Assembly (NCBI GenBank): GCA_948146395.1
Contig: OX411551.1
Location: forward strand, 47,262,854-47,326,853
DNA length: 64,000 nt
Reading direction: 5' to 3'
From: Fragum whitleyi
Taxonomy: Eukaryota > Mollusca > Bivalvia > Cardiida > Cardiidae
Shown here: piece by piece, positions 11,701 to 19,939 of the stretch
Layout of the letters: every line of letters begins with the position of its first letter
Numbering within the stretch: the first letter of the stretch is position 1
Program-made: the position numbers and the translations under genes
Notes under the pieces: model-generated
Databases searched by the model: none
What the model was told of the DNA's origin: nothing
What the model saw: the letters and a program-made list of their open reading frames with translations, nothing else

Positions 11701-14700
11701 TTATTAATCTAAATAGCAGGGGTCAGATTCGGGTCAAAAAAACCGCGCTATAGATATCATAATGTGCAACCATCGATCTTAAGGTTCATTTAAAATGTTT
11801 GAGGCCCAATTTTCAAACACTTCATTTGCCAAGAAAAAGCAGTATGTCCAGGTATATAATATACATCAATGAAGCCATTCATAAGCATAAGTAGTTAAGC
11901 AACACAAGACTGTCATAGCTATATCGGTATAGCCAAATCATTGTGGAAAAGGGTCATTTTGTACAGAACAAACAACTGCAAGACTGTTGGATGAAATTGG
12001 CCCAAATTTGAACAAAATACAGACTAAATTACTACCCAGGTACTACTACAAACGTTGGTATAAAACTCGAGCCCTAAACATAGTTATGCATGCAAGTTAT
12101 TTGACTTATTTTATAAACACATATGTCATATATGTGATTCTAATTTTGTAAACGTGTAGATCTTTTTAAGGTTTGGTGTGTTATCACAACATAAATGGAC
12201 ATACATTAATAGTTTATATACCTGTAAGGTTGTTTAGCAATATATCGATATCTATTTCACTGAATGATAAAAACATAGTAATTTATTATAGATCATTGAA
12301 TTCAAAAACTTTAATTTGGAATAAATCACAGAAAGTATTTCACAATAATATGGTGTGCTGTTGCACCATACCTTACATCTATTTTGGAAACAGATCAAAC
12401 CGGTTTGACAAGTATGTTGACAAAATAAATGGAAATTGATTTTTTCAAAAGAGCCTTTTGAGACCGAATTTTATATCTAAGGTTGTAGTAGTACCTGGGT
12501 GGTACTTTAGACAGTACTTTGTTAAAATATGAGCCAATTTAATCCAACCGTTTCAACAGTTTCTTGTTCTGTACAAAATGACCCTTTTCCACAATGTTTA
12601 GCTTTACCGCTATAGCTATGGCGGTCTTATGTTGCTCAACTGCTTGTGCTCAAAAATAGCTTCATTTTGATATACAATATACCTGGAAATACTGCTTCTT
12701 CTTGGCTAAGGAAGTACCCTTAAAATTGGGTCTCAACACTTTACATGAACCTTAATTGATATATGATATATTTGGCCCTAGGTAAAACGTGTATTGAAAA
12801 TAAGCCATGAATGTGTAAGAGTAGTGCATTAATTAAGTACTAAGAGAAGTATGTACCTGCAAGAATAGCAGCATTTCCAGTGGATTGATTAAACGCATTT
12901 TCTGTAAGTTTTGCACCAAAGGTGGATAAGCCTGTCACTGCCATTGCTTCCGTAATTCCTGCCAAAGTCGTAAACAGAAAAGGCGGATTTTTGAGAAGAG
13001 CTAAAAGAACATGCGGTATTTCCTTCAATTTTGGTCTCGTCGGTATTTTCACGTCTAGCTTTGAGGTAGTTCCGTTGTGCAATTGTGAAATTCGGGTTTC
13101 CCTGATTGTTTTTGCGGCTGAAAGAAAAGTAAATATACATAAACATTTAGCCTGTGCAAAGTAACAATTTCAACAATTTCAAATATGCGCAAGGCAAAGT
13201 TTCTTGTCAGCCTGGGTGATACAAATAGATAAGGGCTTCATACGGTCGGTATATGTTATTATTGCATTCTGTCGTTGTCAACTCTTATTAACGTACGTAC
13301 CTCTTGCAGGTGTGAAGTCGCTGGAATGCCACGTACAGGCTCATTTTGTTTACAAACATTACAAGAAGCTACAAGAAGCTGCTAAATTTAAAGTCTTTGA
13401 TAGATGACTGTTTAACCGTTATAATACATACCATGAATTTTGTTTTGATTATTATACCTAGCCGTCTCAGGCTAATTCTTAGGGACAGATTAAAAAAAAA
13501 AAACATTTGGGAGGGTTCCCGTACCCCACCCTCCCCCCTTAGGTTATTCCTAGATTTCCGATGGTTTTCTATGACAAGTTTAAGGGTATTAAAAAATTAA
13601 AAAAACAGAATTACGATGTTCAGTTCTCATGTTGAGAAAAGTTTTATCTAACTAATCCACAGAACTATATTACGTTTGGTATTTTTAACATTTTAAAGAT
13701 CTTCGAATGGTGTCTGGACCATTGTTTTTGCCACGTTTTGAAATAAAAAAAGATCCCTTTTTCACTTAAAAAACGATAAATGATAAAACCTATTCGTATG
13801 CGACAAAACCTAATCGAAAGGGACAAAAGGAGTAACAACATTTTGGAATGAATTTTGAATGAAATCGAATTAGTTTGATGGGTGAGTCTTGAGCGAAATC
13901 AAAAGCAGACAATACGATTTCGCTGCTAGCATCAATCGAAGTTATAATGATATAATTATAATAATTGTGACCCGTCACGCAAAAAGGGACCGTCTTGGAA
14001 CTCTGTAAATGATTTTTGTAAAAGAGATTGGATCCAGCACTGGTCAACCGGAGATCGCATTTAAAAATTCTTTGACTGGAAGGTAGATTGATCATACTAG
14101 ATTCAGAAAATAAGCCCTTTGTGAAAAGTTTCGACCCCAGTCATCCTGCGCAAACCGCGCAGTCTGACTAGAGTCGACACTTTACACACTACTCACATTG
14201 TCCCTTTTCGCGTGACGGGTCTCATATTAATTTCATCTCTTTGATAAAATATACATACAAGTTCCATGAATAAATCATTTTTGAATGTCTTCACGAAACA
14301 ATCAGATGCTACTTAAACAAAGTATAAAAAAGAATTATTTTCGATCGATTAGAAATTGGTCGTAATTTCTTTTAGAAATTTGGGAGCGTTCTTGAATGGT
14401 TTGAGTGAGTATTTGGAAAGAGTGCAGAGTGAGGGATTTAAAATGCTTTTGGTCGGAGTGAGTGTCAATTTTACGTTGCTATTTCAGAAGACCATTAATT
14501 CGCAGGCAAAATAACAAAAGATTTATCTAACTTATCACCCTGAACAGATAATTTCCCAACGTCTCTTTTTATCTGTTTATATAAAAACGAATAAAAAGTT
14601 CTCTTCTCGAGAAAAATACTTTTTATAATAATTTATATTTTACACTAGCTTTCTGCGGCACAGTCGCCTTCATCAGGTGAATACTAAGAAATGAACCGTT

Positions 14701-17069
14701 ATACTAACGTCATCAAAATACTTAAATGGCTTGAATAACGTGCGAGCGTTGAACAATAATAATTCGTTTAACGATAGATTCGGTATTTTATGGGCACACA
14801 TTCACAATTCCCTCTTTACCTGGTAATTCGACACCGAAACACGACAACACCAGTCCGGAGAGAGCGAAGAATGCAATACTAAATAATGGTCCTAGCCACC
14901 ATGCCCCTACCCATCTTACGTCTTCAGTGTCTATAGTGAGGCTGTAATATAGATAAGGGAAGAAACGCGGATTTTATGATTTTAAGTTTCCTTAAAGTAT
15001 TGAGAAGGGTGATGAAAAGTTTTTTTAAGGTACATCTATTTTCCAACGGGCATAAGAATGACAATGCAAGGCGAAGTGTAAATGGTTAAAGAGTAAAAGG
15101 CTACATTGAAGTAAAAAAAACTGTTAGAATTCTTTTCTGAATACAAAAAACTAAAATCAAGTAGCACTACTTGTCTCCTTCCCAACCACACACACACAAA
15201 TGAATACATAGAATTAAATTTGATATTCGAAAGGAACAAAAATCCTGTTGAAAATGTTTTTTTTCTTAGGATTTTTTGCCACATTTTACAATAACACAAT
15301 TACATAAATTGACACACGGTGTGAGAGCTGAGTAAAACCCACTGCAAACTCTTTTTTGTTGACAAAATCGGTGTTTCATGTCTAATTAGACAACATTGTA
15401 TATTTATTCAGACAAATTGTACAAGTCTTCGAGAGATAAACATGAAAGTCCTTAAAAATAAGTAACTTACGTCTTTGTATCTACCCTGTTAAAATCTACG
15501 AACACATTCAGAAAGAATCCACCAATTATAAATCCCAGTCCAGGTCCAAGGGCAGCAAAACCGAAGAATATTCCTGAATGATAAATAGTTATTTCAATTC
15601 TTTTCACCAAATAATTTATTTTGAGCTGTTTCCATCAAAATTTGTGCTTTCTAATTTTCGGCATGCATTTATTTTGTAAGCTTACACACAAAGTATTATC
15701 ACAAGAAATCGGTCTCATTTTGGAAAAATATTTATGTTTTCTACACTTGCCATCAACTTATATATATGAATATGGTGGTGTCTGTGGTCTACAGGTAGAG
15801 CTTCGGCCTCAGAACCTGAGTTCGATTTCCGGGAGCGGCTATCGATTTTGGTTCTTTCATTGCTCCACACGTTCGGCGCGAATACTGGTGAATTTTCCAG
15901 AAAGCAGTATCGAGAGGGATTGATTTGTAAAAACTTGTTTCCTAATCGACGTAAAATAAATAGGTTTAAAACATATATGAATATGAATGCGTTTTTACCC
16001 TTTCTTCATTTAATTAAGGTTTGAAACGTAAAACCTAACTACATTTAAAATGTCTGAATCCGTGTATTCAGACAGTATTTTTTTCAAGATTCATGCTTCC
16101 ATCTCTTGAAAAATTCAAGAATTGGAAATGTGCCGGTCTTTTACATTTCCAACAATTTCATAGGTGCACAAAGCAAAGCCCCTGGACAGTCGGTGTAAAT
16201 GCACAGTCTGGCCAGAGTCTCCTCTACGCGCTTTGTCGATAGAAAGTGTATTTTCAATCCCTCAAACGCTGCGCGCTTGTTAGGTCTATTCAATTATGTG
16301 ACTCACGCAGATGTGATTTTTTTTAAATCTCACACAAAAGCTCAAATTTCAAAGATAACTTCCGCAATATAATTTTGCTTACCGAAATAATACTCATTTA
16401 TACCCGGATGACCATCACCATTTTCCTCCATTCTTAACTCGAAGATGTACGTAAATAAGCGCCTTAAAACGTAGTTACTTCAACGTTAAAGAGCTTTGGT
16501 TACGACGTTTAGGTCGGCTGCCATTGGATGGCATGTCCGCAGCCATAAATTTTGATTTGCAGATTTTGATGTTTAAGTATCTTAGACATGTGCTGTACAT
16601 AATTCAAAGGGCGAGGCTAACGTCGCTAATGATGCATCAATCAATGAGGACGTTATAAAATAGAAATCAATTGATACTTCGTAATATATAGTAAAAGCTA
16701 TCTGTGTGATTTTTTAAGTAACCTTACCAAATATTTTGTTATCTGCATAATTATACTGCAAAATAAGTTTTCAGGATTCGGAGTTTATTAAGACAAAGCA
16801 CAGTCGTACAAGAAAAAATAGTATTTTTGTAAGCCCTGTGAGTCGACATTATTGAAAGATTGAACAAGCTCATTTTATTCTAAAGGCGGATAACATACCC
16901 ATATATGTCGGTGAATAAAGTGCAGAGACACTGTCGTCTATATATGCCGTTCCAACTGTATAAATTGTGGCCCCTCCTATACCGTACATGATCATACTTG
17001 CAGCAAACAGTCCAATATATTTCTGTAATCCGGAAGGTTCACAGGAAATTGAGGTAGTATTACTTGTAC
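5462..17069 (-). CDS. Organic anion transporter (OATP/SLCO family), 3' nine exons
   Basis: Nine minus-strand exons (16899-17069, 15471-15573, 14820-14941, 12857-13117, 10518-10713, 7740-7881, 7116-7285, 6496-6560, 5462-5757) join in frame into 507 residues plus stop. Every junction is GT/AG and every phase agrees. Diagnostic features, in order, are GTAYIDDSV, then TM5 with LGPGLGFIIGGFFLN, then a near-perfect OATP signature (DVRWVGAWWLGPL; the family pattern has F or L where P stands). After these come the KNPPF intracellular segment and the cysteine-rich Kazal-like domain in the large extracellular loop, then RSIDENHRTI and the last helix. OATPs are twelve-helix plasma-membrane carriers for bulky organic anions; the substrate cannot be read from sequence. 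Usual length is about 650-720 residues, so roughly the first 150-190 residues are missing. I found no matching exon up to 21.5 kb. They may lie further right, or the locus may be truncated. Confidence 0.92.
5817..5870. repeat. Small hairpin in last OATP intron
   Basis: The arms TCTAATCACA..GTATGAATACGCG and CGCGTATTCATAC..TGTGATTAGA are nearly complementary over about 25 bp. A partial echo (CACACTGTATGAATACGC) lies at about 6064. Possibly a tiny MITE. Confidence 0.6.
6496..6560 (-). CDS. OATP exon (RSIDENHRTI helix)
   Basis: This exon is 65 nt, from acceptor CTGTAG to donor GTAAGAG. With the flanking split codons it reads RSIDENHRTIMCGSNRFFIR and continues LLG. It matches the conserved R-x-V-D/P-E-x-x-R block that begins TM11 of OATPs. 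Confidence 0.88.
6620..6965 (-). mobile_element. F1 right-oriented half in OATP intron
   Basis: It contains 'aatggaggtaataaatatagc', the palindrome partner 'ggattacctcacttgaatttcactcaaa', and ends 'catcttgtcaatttcccgatg'. The left terminus has decayed. It lies between OATP exons 6496-6560 and 7116-7285. Confidence 0.6.
7116..7285 (-). CDS. OATP exon: end of Kazal-like loop and TM10
   Basis: This exon is 170 nt, from acceptor TTCTAG to donor GTTGGTA. It reads EFENCSCIDTPPGNVSMITT, then GSCETSC, then a hydrophobic helix NLLYIFMVLLFLLTFFTLAA, and ends AEQAVLR. A second donor-like GTAATC four bases downstream would break the frame into the next exon, so the 7116 boundary is preferred. Confidence 0.9.
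7286..7739. other. OATP intron
   Basis: AT-rich with no repeat family or exon recognised. Confidence 0.4.
7740..7881 (-). CDS. OATP exon: Kazal-like domain
   Basis: This exon is 142 nt, from acceptor TTTACAG to donor GTGAGT, in phase with both neighbours. It reads ANDISLISTCNTGCSCTTEF and then YVASCDQNGAQYFSPCHAGC. C-N-x-x-C-x-C, then C.x.NGxxYFSPCHAGC, is the hallmark of the cysteine-rich extracellular loop of OATPs, related to Kazal inhibitors. It is not expected to inhibit proteases. Confidence 0.93.
8507..8870 (+). repeat. Three-fold repeated ~150-190 bp unit
   Basis: The phrases TCCAGAG.ATATCTCCTAAAGT and 'aacttcacaggtggntaggtctcattgagggga' occur at 8507-8625 and again at 8655-8765. 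They start a third time at about 8848. That third unit is split by an F1 element (8871-9308) and resumes at 9309-9374 ('aacttcacagaaggagagatctc'), so the unit array predates the F1 insertion. Confidence 0.6.
8871..9308 (+). mobile_element. F1 MITE, near-complete
   Basis: TA precedes CAGTTAACAACATCGTGAAA and TA follows the inverted right end (..GATGTTTTTAACTG). The length is 438 bp. The internal palindrome GGGAGGTAATC.../...GATTACCTCCC spans about 8970-9037, close to the left end. This is a good type copy for the family. Confidence 0.92.
9375..9812 (-). mobile_element. F1 MITE, near-complete, inverted
   Basis: It is TA-flanked with both ends intact, 438 bp long, and inverted relative to its neighbour only 66 bp away. 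The palindrome lies near the right end, around 9648-9715. The two copies could pair into a long snap-back structure. Confidence 0.92.
9813..10517. other. OATP intron, no feature seen
   Basis: AT-rich. The ORF read on the minus strand at its start is continuous with the F1 end and is not coding. A GGCGAGGCTCAGCCGTGAC phrase at about 10323 resembles 1967-1980 (GAGGCTCAGCCGAGAC), hinting at an unclassified repeat. Confidence 0.35.
10518..10713 (-). CDS. OATP exon: TM8-TM9 region
   Basis: This exon is 196 nt, from acceptor TCTAATACAG to donor GTAAGC. It reads GIPTVLGLAGGISFGGFFCR, then CLKLKVKGMLK, then a hydrophobic stretch FCFIVCLISSFCSAFIFATC. It corresponds to the OATP segment in which a glycine-rich helix is followed by a K-x-K-x-x-G loop. 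The plus-strand open frame over the same place is its antisense shadow. Confidence 0.9.
10725..11136. repeat. Dispersed repeat R4, copy 2
   Basis: Collinear with 4800-5190 from CCTCGGCGATTCTACGGAAT onward. It includes a small hairpin, AACGCAGT..ACTGCGTT, at about 10919-10940. Its right part ('cgtccgaggtacttttcag..cccgaatgacag') recurs at 48003-48053. In both places an F1 element starts directly after it, so the R4-F1 junction is itself repeated. Confidence 0.55.
11138..11460 (+). mobile_element. F1 MITE, internally deleted
   Basis: The left end (CAGTTACATGTGAGAACATCG) is followed by the GTGAAATTGACAAGGTGAAT arm. The right arm is weak and the palindrome is lost. Confidence 0.55.
11732..12783. 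mobile_element. Long inverted-repeat element
   Basis: Arms of roughly 285 bp face each other. The left arm (about 11768-12055) includes TGTGGAAAAGGGTCATTTTG and CTACCCAGGTACTACTACAA. The right arm (about 12477-12760) carries the complements (CAAAATGACCCTTTTCCACA, TTGTAGTAGTACCTGGGTGG). About 420 bp of AT-rich spacer separate them. No transposase was seen, and an ORF in the spacer has no recognisable domain. It lies in an OATP intron. Confidence 0.75.
12857..13117 (-). CDS. OATP exon: central cytoplasmic loop and TM7
   Basis: This exon is 261 nt, from acceptor CTTTCAG to donor GTACAT. It opens with a basic linker (AKTIRETRISQLHNGTTSKL) typical of the cytoplasmic loop. It continues IPTRPKLKEIPHVLLALLKN, PPFLFTTLAGITEAMAVTG and LSTFGAKLTENAFNQSTGNA. 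The KNPPF and T-F-x-x-K-x-x-E-x-x-F motifs are strongly OATP-like. Confidence 0.95.
13148..13343. mobile_element. F3 MITE in OATP intron
   Basis: It starts AGCCTGTG..CAACAATTTCAAAT and ends ..CCACGTACAGGCTCA, the inverted form. It lies 30 bp from the acceptor of the 12857-13117 exon, so it sits near the branch-point region. Confidence 0.65.
13344..13779. other. OATP intron
   Basis: Nothing recognised apart from homopolymer A and C runs around 13492-13540. Confidence 0.35.
13780..14480 (+). mobile_element. F1 copy split by an F2 element
   Basis: Left-arm sequence ('acattttggaatgaattttgaatgaaatcg', 'gagtcttgagcg') at 13840-13920 and right-arm sequence ('ttgaatggtttgagtgagtatttgga..gtgtcaattttacg') at 14390-14475 enclose an F2 element. 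The order of events is therefore F1 first, then F2. Confidence 0.55.
13967..14224. mobile_element. F2 MITE
   Basis: It begins GTGACCCGTCACGCAAAAAG and ends with the inverted CCCTTTTCGCGTGACGGGTC. An internal inverted motif, CGACCCCAGTCA../..TGACTAGAGTCG, lies at about 14130-14177. Non-coding. Confidence 0.75.
14820..14941 (-). CDS. OATP exon with family signature
   Basis: This exon is 122 nt, from acceptor TATTACAG to donor GTAAAG. It reads LTIDTEDVRWVGAWWLGPLF and then SIAFFALSGLVLSCFGVELPG. The stretch DVRWVGAWWLGPL fits the OATP superfamily pattern D-x-R-W-I/V-G-A-W-W-x-G-F/L-L except for proline at the F/L position. Confidence 0.96.
14942..15470. other. OATP intron
   Basis: Contains a short (CACA)n stretch at about 15187-15198. 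No exon or repeat family was identified. Confidence 0.35.
15471..15573 (-). CDS. OATP exon: TM5
   Basis: This exon is 103 nt, from acceptor CATTCAG to donor GTAAGT. It reads IFFGFAALGPGLGFIIGGFF followed by LNVFVDFNRVDTK. LGPxxGFxxGGxFLxxxVD is a conserved OATP block. Confidence 0.94.
15773..15850 (+). repeat. tRNA-like SINE head
   Basis: It contains a box-A-like TGGTCTACAGGTAGAGC and a box-B-like GAGTTCGATTTCC. The anticodon-arm region is shortened, so a functional tRNA is unlikely. It lies in an OATP intron. Confidence 0.45.
16107..16345. mobile_element. Degenerate F3 MITE
   Basis: 'acatttccaacaatttcataggtgcacaaagc' and 'gcacagtctggccagagtctcctctacgcgctttg' match the F3 interior, and it closes on '..cacacaaaagctc'. 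The left terminus is eroded. Confidence 0.5.
16346..16898. other. OATP intron
   Basis: No exon or repeat family recognised. Confidence 0.35.
16899..17069 (-). CDS. OATP exon: TM4 and GTAYIDDSV
   Basis: This is the most upstream OATP exon found: 171 nt, acceptor TTTTTTATCAG, donor GTATGT. It reads GTSNTTSISCEPSGLQKYIG, then a helix LFAASMIMYGIGGATIYTVG, then TAYIDDSVSALYSPTYMG. N-x-T-T resembles an extracellular glycosylated loop. It starts in phase 1, so at least one more upstream exon is required. A decayed duplicate of its 5' half lies at 17917-18000. Confidence 0.94.
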
Positions 17070-17176
17070 CTGATAAAAAAAAACCAGATTTTTTAAATCA
17101 CTTAAGCAAAATAGAAAAAAATGAATTTTTCAAAAATAAACCATATTTTGCAAAAGGCGTACAATTAAGCCTTTAA

Positions 17177-17909
17177 ATAGTTAATGAAATCGTGAAATGG
17201 ACATTCACCTCCACCAAAACCATGCTAAATCGCTCAGTCAGCGCTCCATTCATACATTCCAAACACTCAATCAAACCATTCAAAAACGCCCTAATTTCAC
17301 TAAAACTATCAGATCAAAAACTCCATTCAAAATAAAAATCGCTAGAACAATACACGATTTCGTTGACTTTATTGAAGTTTGTAAGCGTATGATGGGTTCG
17401 ATGATTGATTGATTAATTGAATGGAATTTAACGCCGCTTTCAACACTTTTTCAGTTATATCGAGGCGGCTGTAGTTCCTAACAACGGATTCCTGGTAATT
17501 CTCTCACCAGTACAACCGTCACATCCTTTCCTAGCCTCCAGCTGTTATCCCACATTGGTCTACGATTATCAACCAATTGGTGAGAGACAAATAGTCGGAA
17601 GAATGAGAACCGCCGTCGGAGATCGATTTCAGGACCTCTAGATTGACAGTCCGACACTCTACCAACTGTGCTATGGCGGCGGCATGATGGGTTCGTGAAG
17701 ACATATTAAAGCTAGTTTGATGACCTGTATGTAAGCTGTATTAAAGGGAAGTTATTAATTTCGCTTATTTTTTTCATCTTGAACAAACTCAGCGATATTT
17801 GATTACATCCCTTCAATTTCACTCAAACTCACTCATCGAACTGATTCAATTTTATTCTGTAATCATTCCAATATCATTCAGCTTGTCAACTTCCCGATGT
17901 TCTGAACTG
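17177..17909 (-). mobile_element. F1 MITE carrying a SINE
   Basis: The ends are 'agttaatgaaatcgtgaaatggac' on the left and '..cttgtcaacttcccgatgttctgaactg' on the right. The copy is interrupted at 17401-17683 by a SINE with a clean target duplication. Removing the SINE leaves about 440 bp, the normal F1 length. Confidence 0.75.
17401..17683 (-). mobile_element. tRNA-derived SINE with 12-bp target duplication
   Basis: The direct repeat ATGATGGGTTCG flanks it at 17389-17400 and 17684-17695. On the minus strand it opens with a tRNA-like head, GCCGCCATAGCACAGTTGGT followed by AGAG. The head has an apparent 7-bp acceptor pairing (GCCGCCA with GGCGG..) and a box-B-like ATCGATCTCC. Its tail is (AATC)n at 17401-17418. 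The body phrase CCTTTCCTAGCCTCCAGCTG recurs near 29636, and TTAACGCCGCTTTCAACA recurs near 28410. Confidence 0.85.
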
Positions 17910-17916
17910 CAAACTG

Positions 17917-18000
17917 CATGACCAAAGCGACAGCAAACAATTCAATATAGTTCTGTTATCTAGACAGATCATTGGAGCTTGACGTAGTTTTACTTGTACC
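17917..18000 (-). pseudogene. Dead partial duplicate of OATP exon
   Basis: It aligns without gaps to 16987-17070, with about 63 of 84 bases matching by eye. It keeps the acceptor (TTTTTATTAG) and the T-S-x-T-T-S start. The frame then hits TAA after SSSNDLSR, and the downstream GTAYIDDSV half and donor are missing. An F1 element separates it from the functional exon. Confidence 0.8.
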
Positions 18001-18379
18001 TAATAAAAATGGCATAAAATTTGCATTGAAAAACGGAATTTAAAATTCATCGAACGAATCTCTCATGGTTTTAGCTTTAGAATTCAAAAAATTATAAAAA
18101 CCTTGATATGTTGTAAGATGAAGCCTCATAAAAGCGAATACTTGAGGCAATCGACTTAACCGGCATACTAATTTTCGTATTTCCCCTTTCAGTAGCGATT
18201 TGAGTTAGAAATGTTATGAATTGAATGCTGAGCGAGTGATTAAGAATATAATCATTTATGCCTTTAGTGTTACAAAAATCATTACCTCGAATAAAACGTA
18301 AAGCATCGCCTACTGGTGCACCGTTCGACTGTAGGTGCTGGATAATGAAAAAAAGCTAAGTTGGAAAGGGGCATCACTT
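18001..18379. other. Non-coding
   Basis: AT-rich. A short F1-like phrase occurs near 18215-18240. No upstream OATP exon was recognised. Confidence 0.35.
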
Positions 18380-19110
18380 TAACAGAAATGCTTCTGGAGT
18401 TTCCCCCCTTCATATACTGGATATCTCTTTTCATGATGAACACACAATGTCAAGGTTCATGAAGAAATCTTCAGTAACAACAAAGATATGACCTGGGTTA
18501 AATTTTGTCACGCCAACAACAACACCAATGCCAACGCCAACGATGTCAAGGTGATCTTAATACCTCGGGCTTTCTAAGAAAATATCCGAGCCAAAAATGA
18601 ATAAAGAAATAATTGATCAAACTGTGTTATCTGGTGAAGCATGCCTTTGAGGGGGAAAATGATGTTCGTGGAATTTTGGGGAGAATGTACCAAAATTGTG
18701 TCTCCTAGATATAGAACATGACAGTGTCATTCCGCTTTTGATGCTCTCCAAAAGATCCTTCAAAATTTCAATAAGGGTCATCTTTTTGACGTGACAGTCC
18801 CTATGATCAGGTTTCATGAAGATTAAATCGGGTTCTCTGAAGTGCAGACAAGAAATGGTCATTAAGGCCCATTTCCCACTTTTTCAAATGGATCTTTCCT
18901 ATTTTCAACAGTGTTCGTTGATATGGCCTCACAAATATTCTAACAAAGCCTTTTTAAGATTGTGGCCTCTAGAATGTAAACATATAAATTGTTGTTTTCG
19001 GACGACAGAAAGCGGACGAAAGATATCCAATGATCGCGAGCACGTTATTCATGAATGTTTGACTATATATTTGATGGCACCATACAATAGTCGATTCTCT
19101 CCATTATTAT
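18380..19110. repeat. Tandem-modular repeat block (type M2)
   Basis: Phrases such as 'aggtttcatgaagattaaatcggg', 'cattaaggcccatttcccac', 'tggcctcacaaatattct' and 'tggcctctagaatgtaaa' recur in the larger array at 51150-52650. No coding evidence. Confidence 0.55.
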
Positions 19111-19351
19111 AGTATCTTGGTGTAATTTGTTCATTTTCTTTTGCTTTATCCTTATACCGAAGGATTGAAGTATGGACCGTCACAAGAAAAGGACCTTTTG
19201 TGTACTCTTAATTTATTTGTTTATTTATCTTTTTAAGGGAGACTGGTTCTAGAAGGAGCCAACCGAAGGCTTCTTCTCATTAATTCTTTCACATGCAGGT
19301 AGTTTCAGAAAAGCAGAAAAGTGCAAAAATATAGACAACAGACTGACTAGT

Positions 19352-19787
19352 GTCAACTAATGTGCATTAAATCATGAAATGGCAAGATAAATAATTTAGG
19401 AATGATTTCTGAATGAGTGTGTGGAGCGAGTTTTGAGAGACATTAAAGGGAGGTTATCCAATATTGCTTATTTTGTTCAGAAAGAACAAAATTAGCGATA
19501 TAAATTACCTTTCTTTAAAAAATATACATATAACTTCTACAAATAGCTTTCCATGTCTTTAAGATCCAATCGGACGCTCATTATTTAAATTATTTCAGCT
19601 AAATCGCGACTTTTTTATAGAAAGTTATTTTGAATGTTTTTGTTAATCGTGGCGTTTTAGTGATTTTCGAGCGTTTTTGAATGGTTTAAGTGAGTGCTTG
19701 GCACGAATGCATGGAGCGCTCAGTGAGCGATTTAGAATGGTATTGATTGAGATGAATGTCAGTTTCACTTTGTTATTAATAGTATTT
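19352..19787 (+). mobile_element. F1 MITE, diverged
   Basis: The left arm is 'gcattaaatcatgaaatggcaag'. The palindrome pair is GGGAGGTTATCCAATATTGC / GATATAAATTACC.. and the right arm is 'atggagcgctcagtgagcgatttagaatgg..gaatgtcagtttcac'. Confidence 0.7.
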
Positions 19788-19939
19788 ATCCACTATATAG
19801 ATTACCCATTTTCGACTGAACAATCTCAAATACTAACAAGAGGTAATGCTCTCCGTTTAAGTGTTTGATAATGAAGTATGCTTTAAATCAACAGTAAAAA
19901 ATTTACTTAAAAAAGTTAACCATGACATCTTTTATATGT

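Noticed and set aside
12173..12439. 88-codon plus-strand open frame
   Set aside because: It lies in the spacer of a long inverted-repeat element, is AT-rich with low complexity, and shows no recognisable motif.
12922..13164. Plus-strand 80-codon open frame
   Set aside because: Antisense shadow of the OATP exon 12857-13117, running into an F3 element.
18297..18370. Minus-strand exon-like sequence with AG and GT borders, considered as the missing upstream OATP exon
   Set aside because: The reading does not resemble the conserved N-terminal OATP helices and is too short to supply them.
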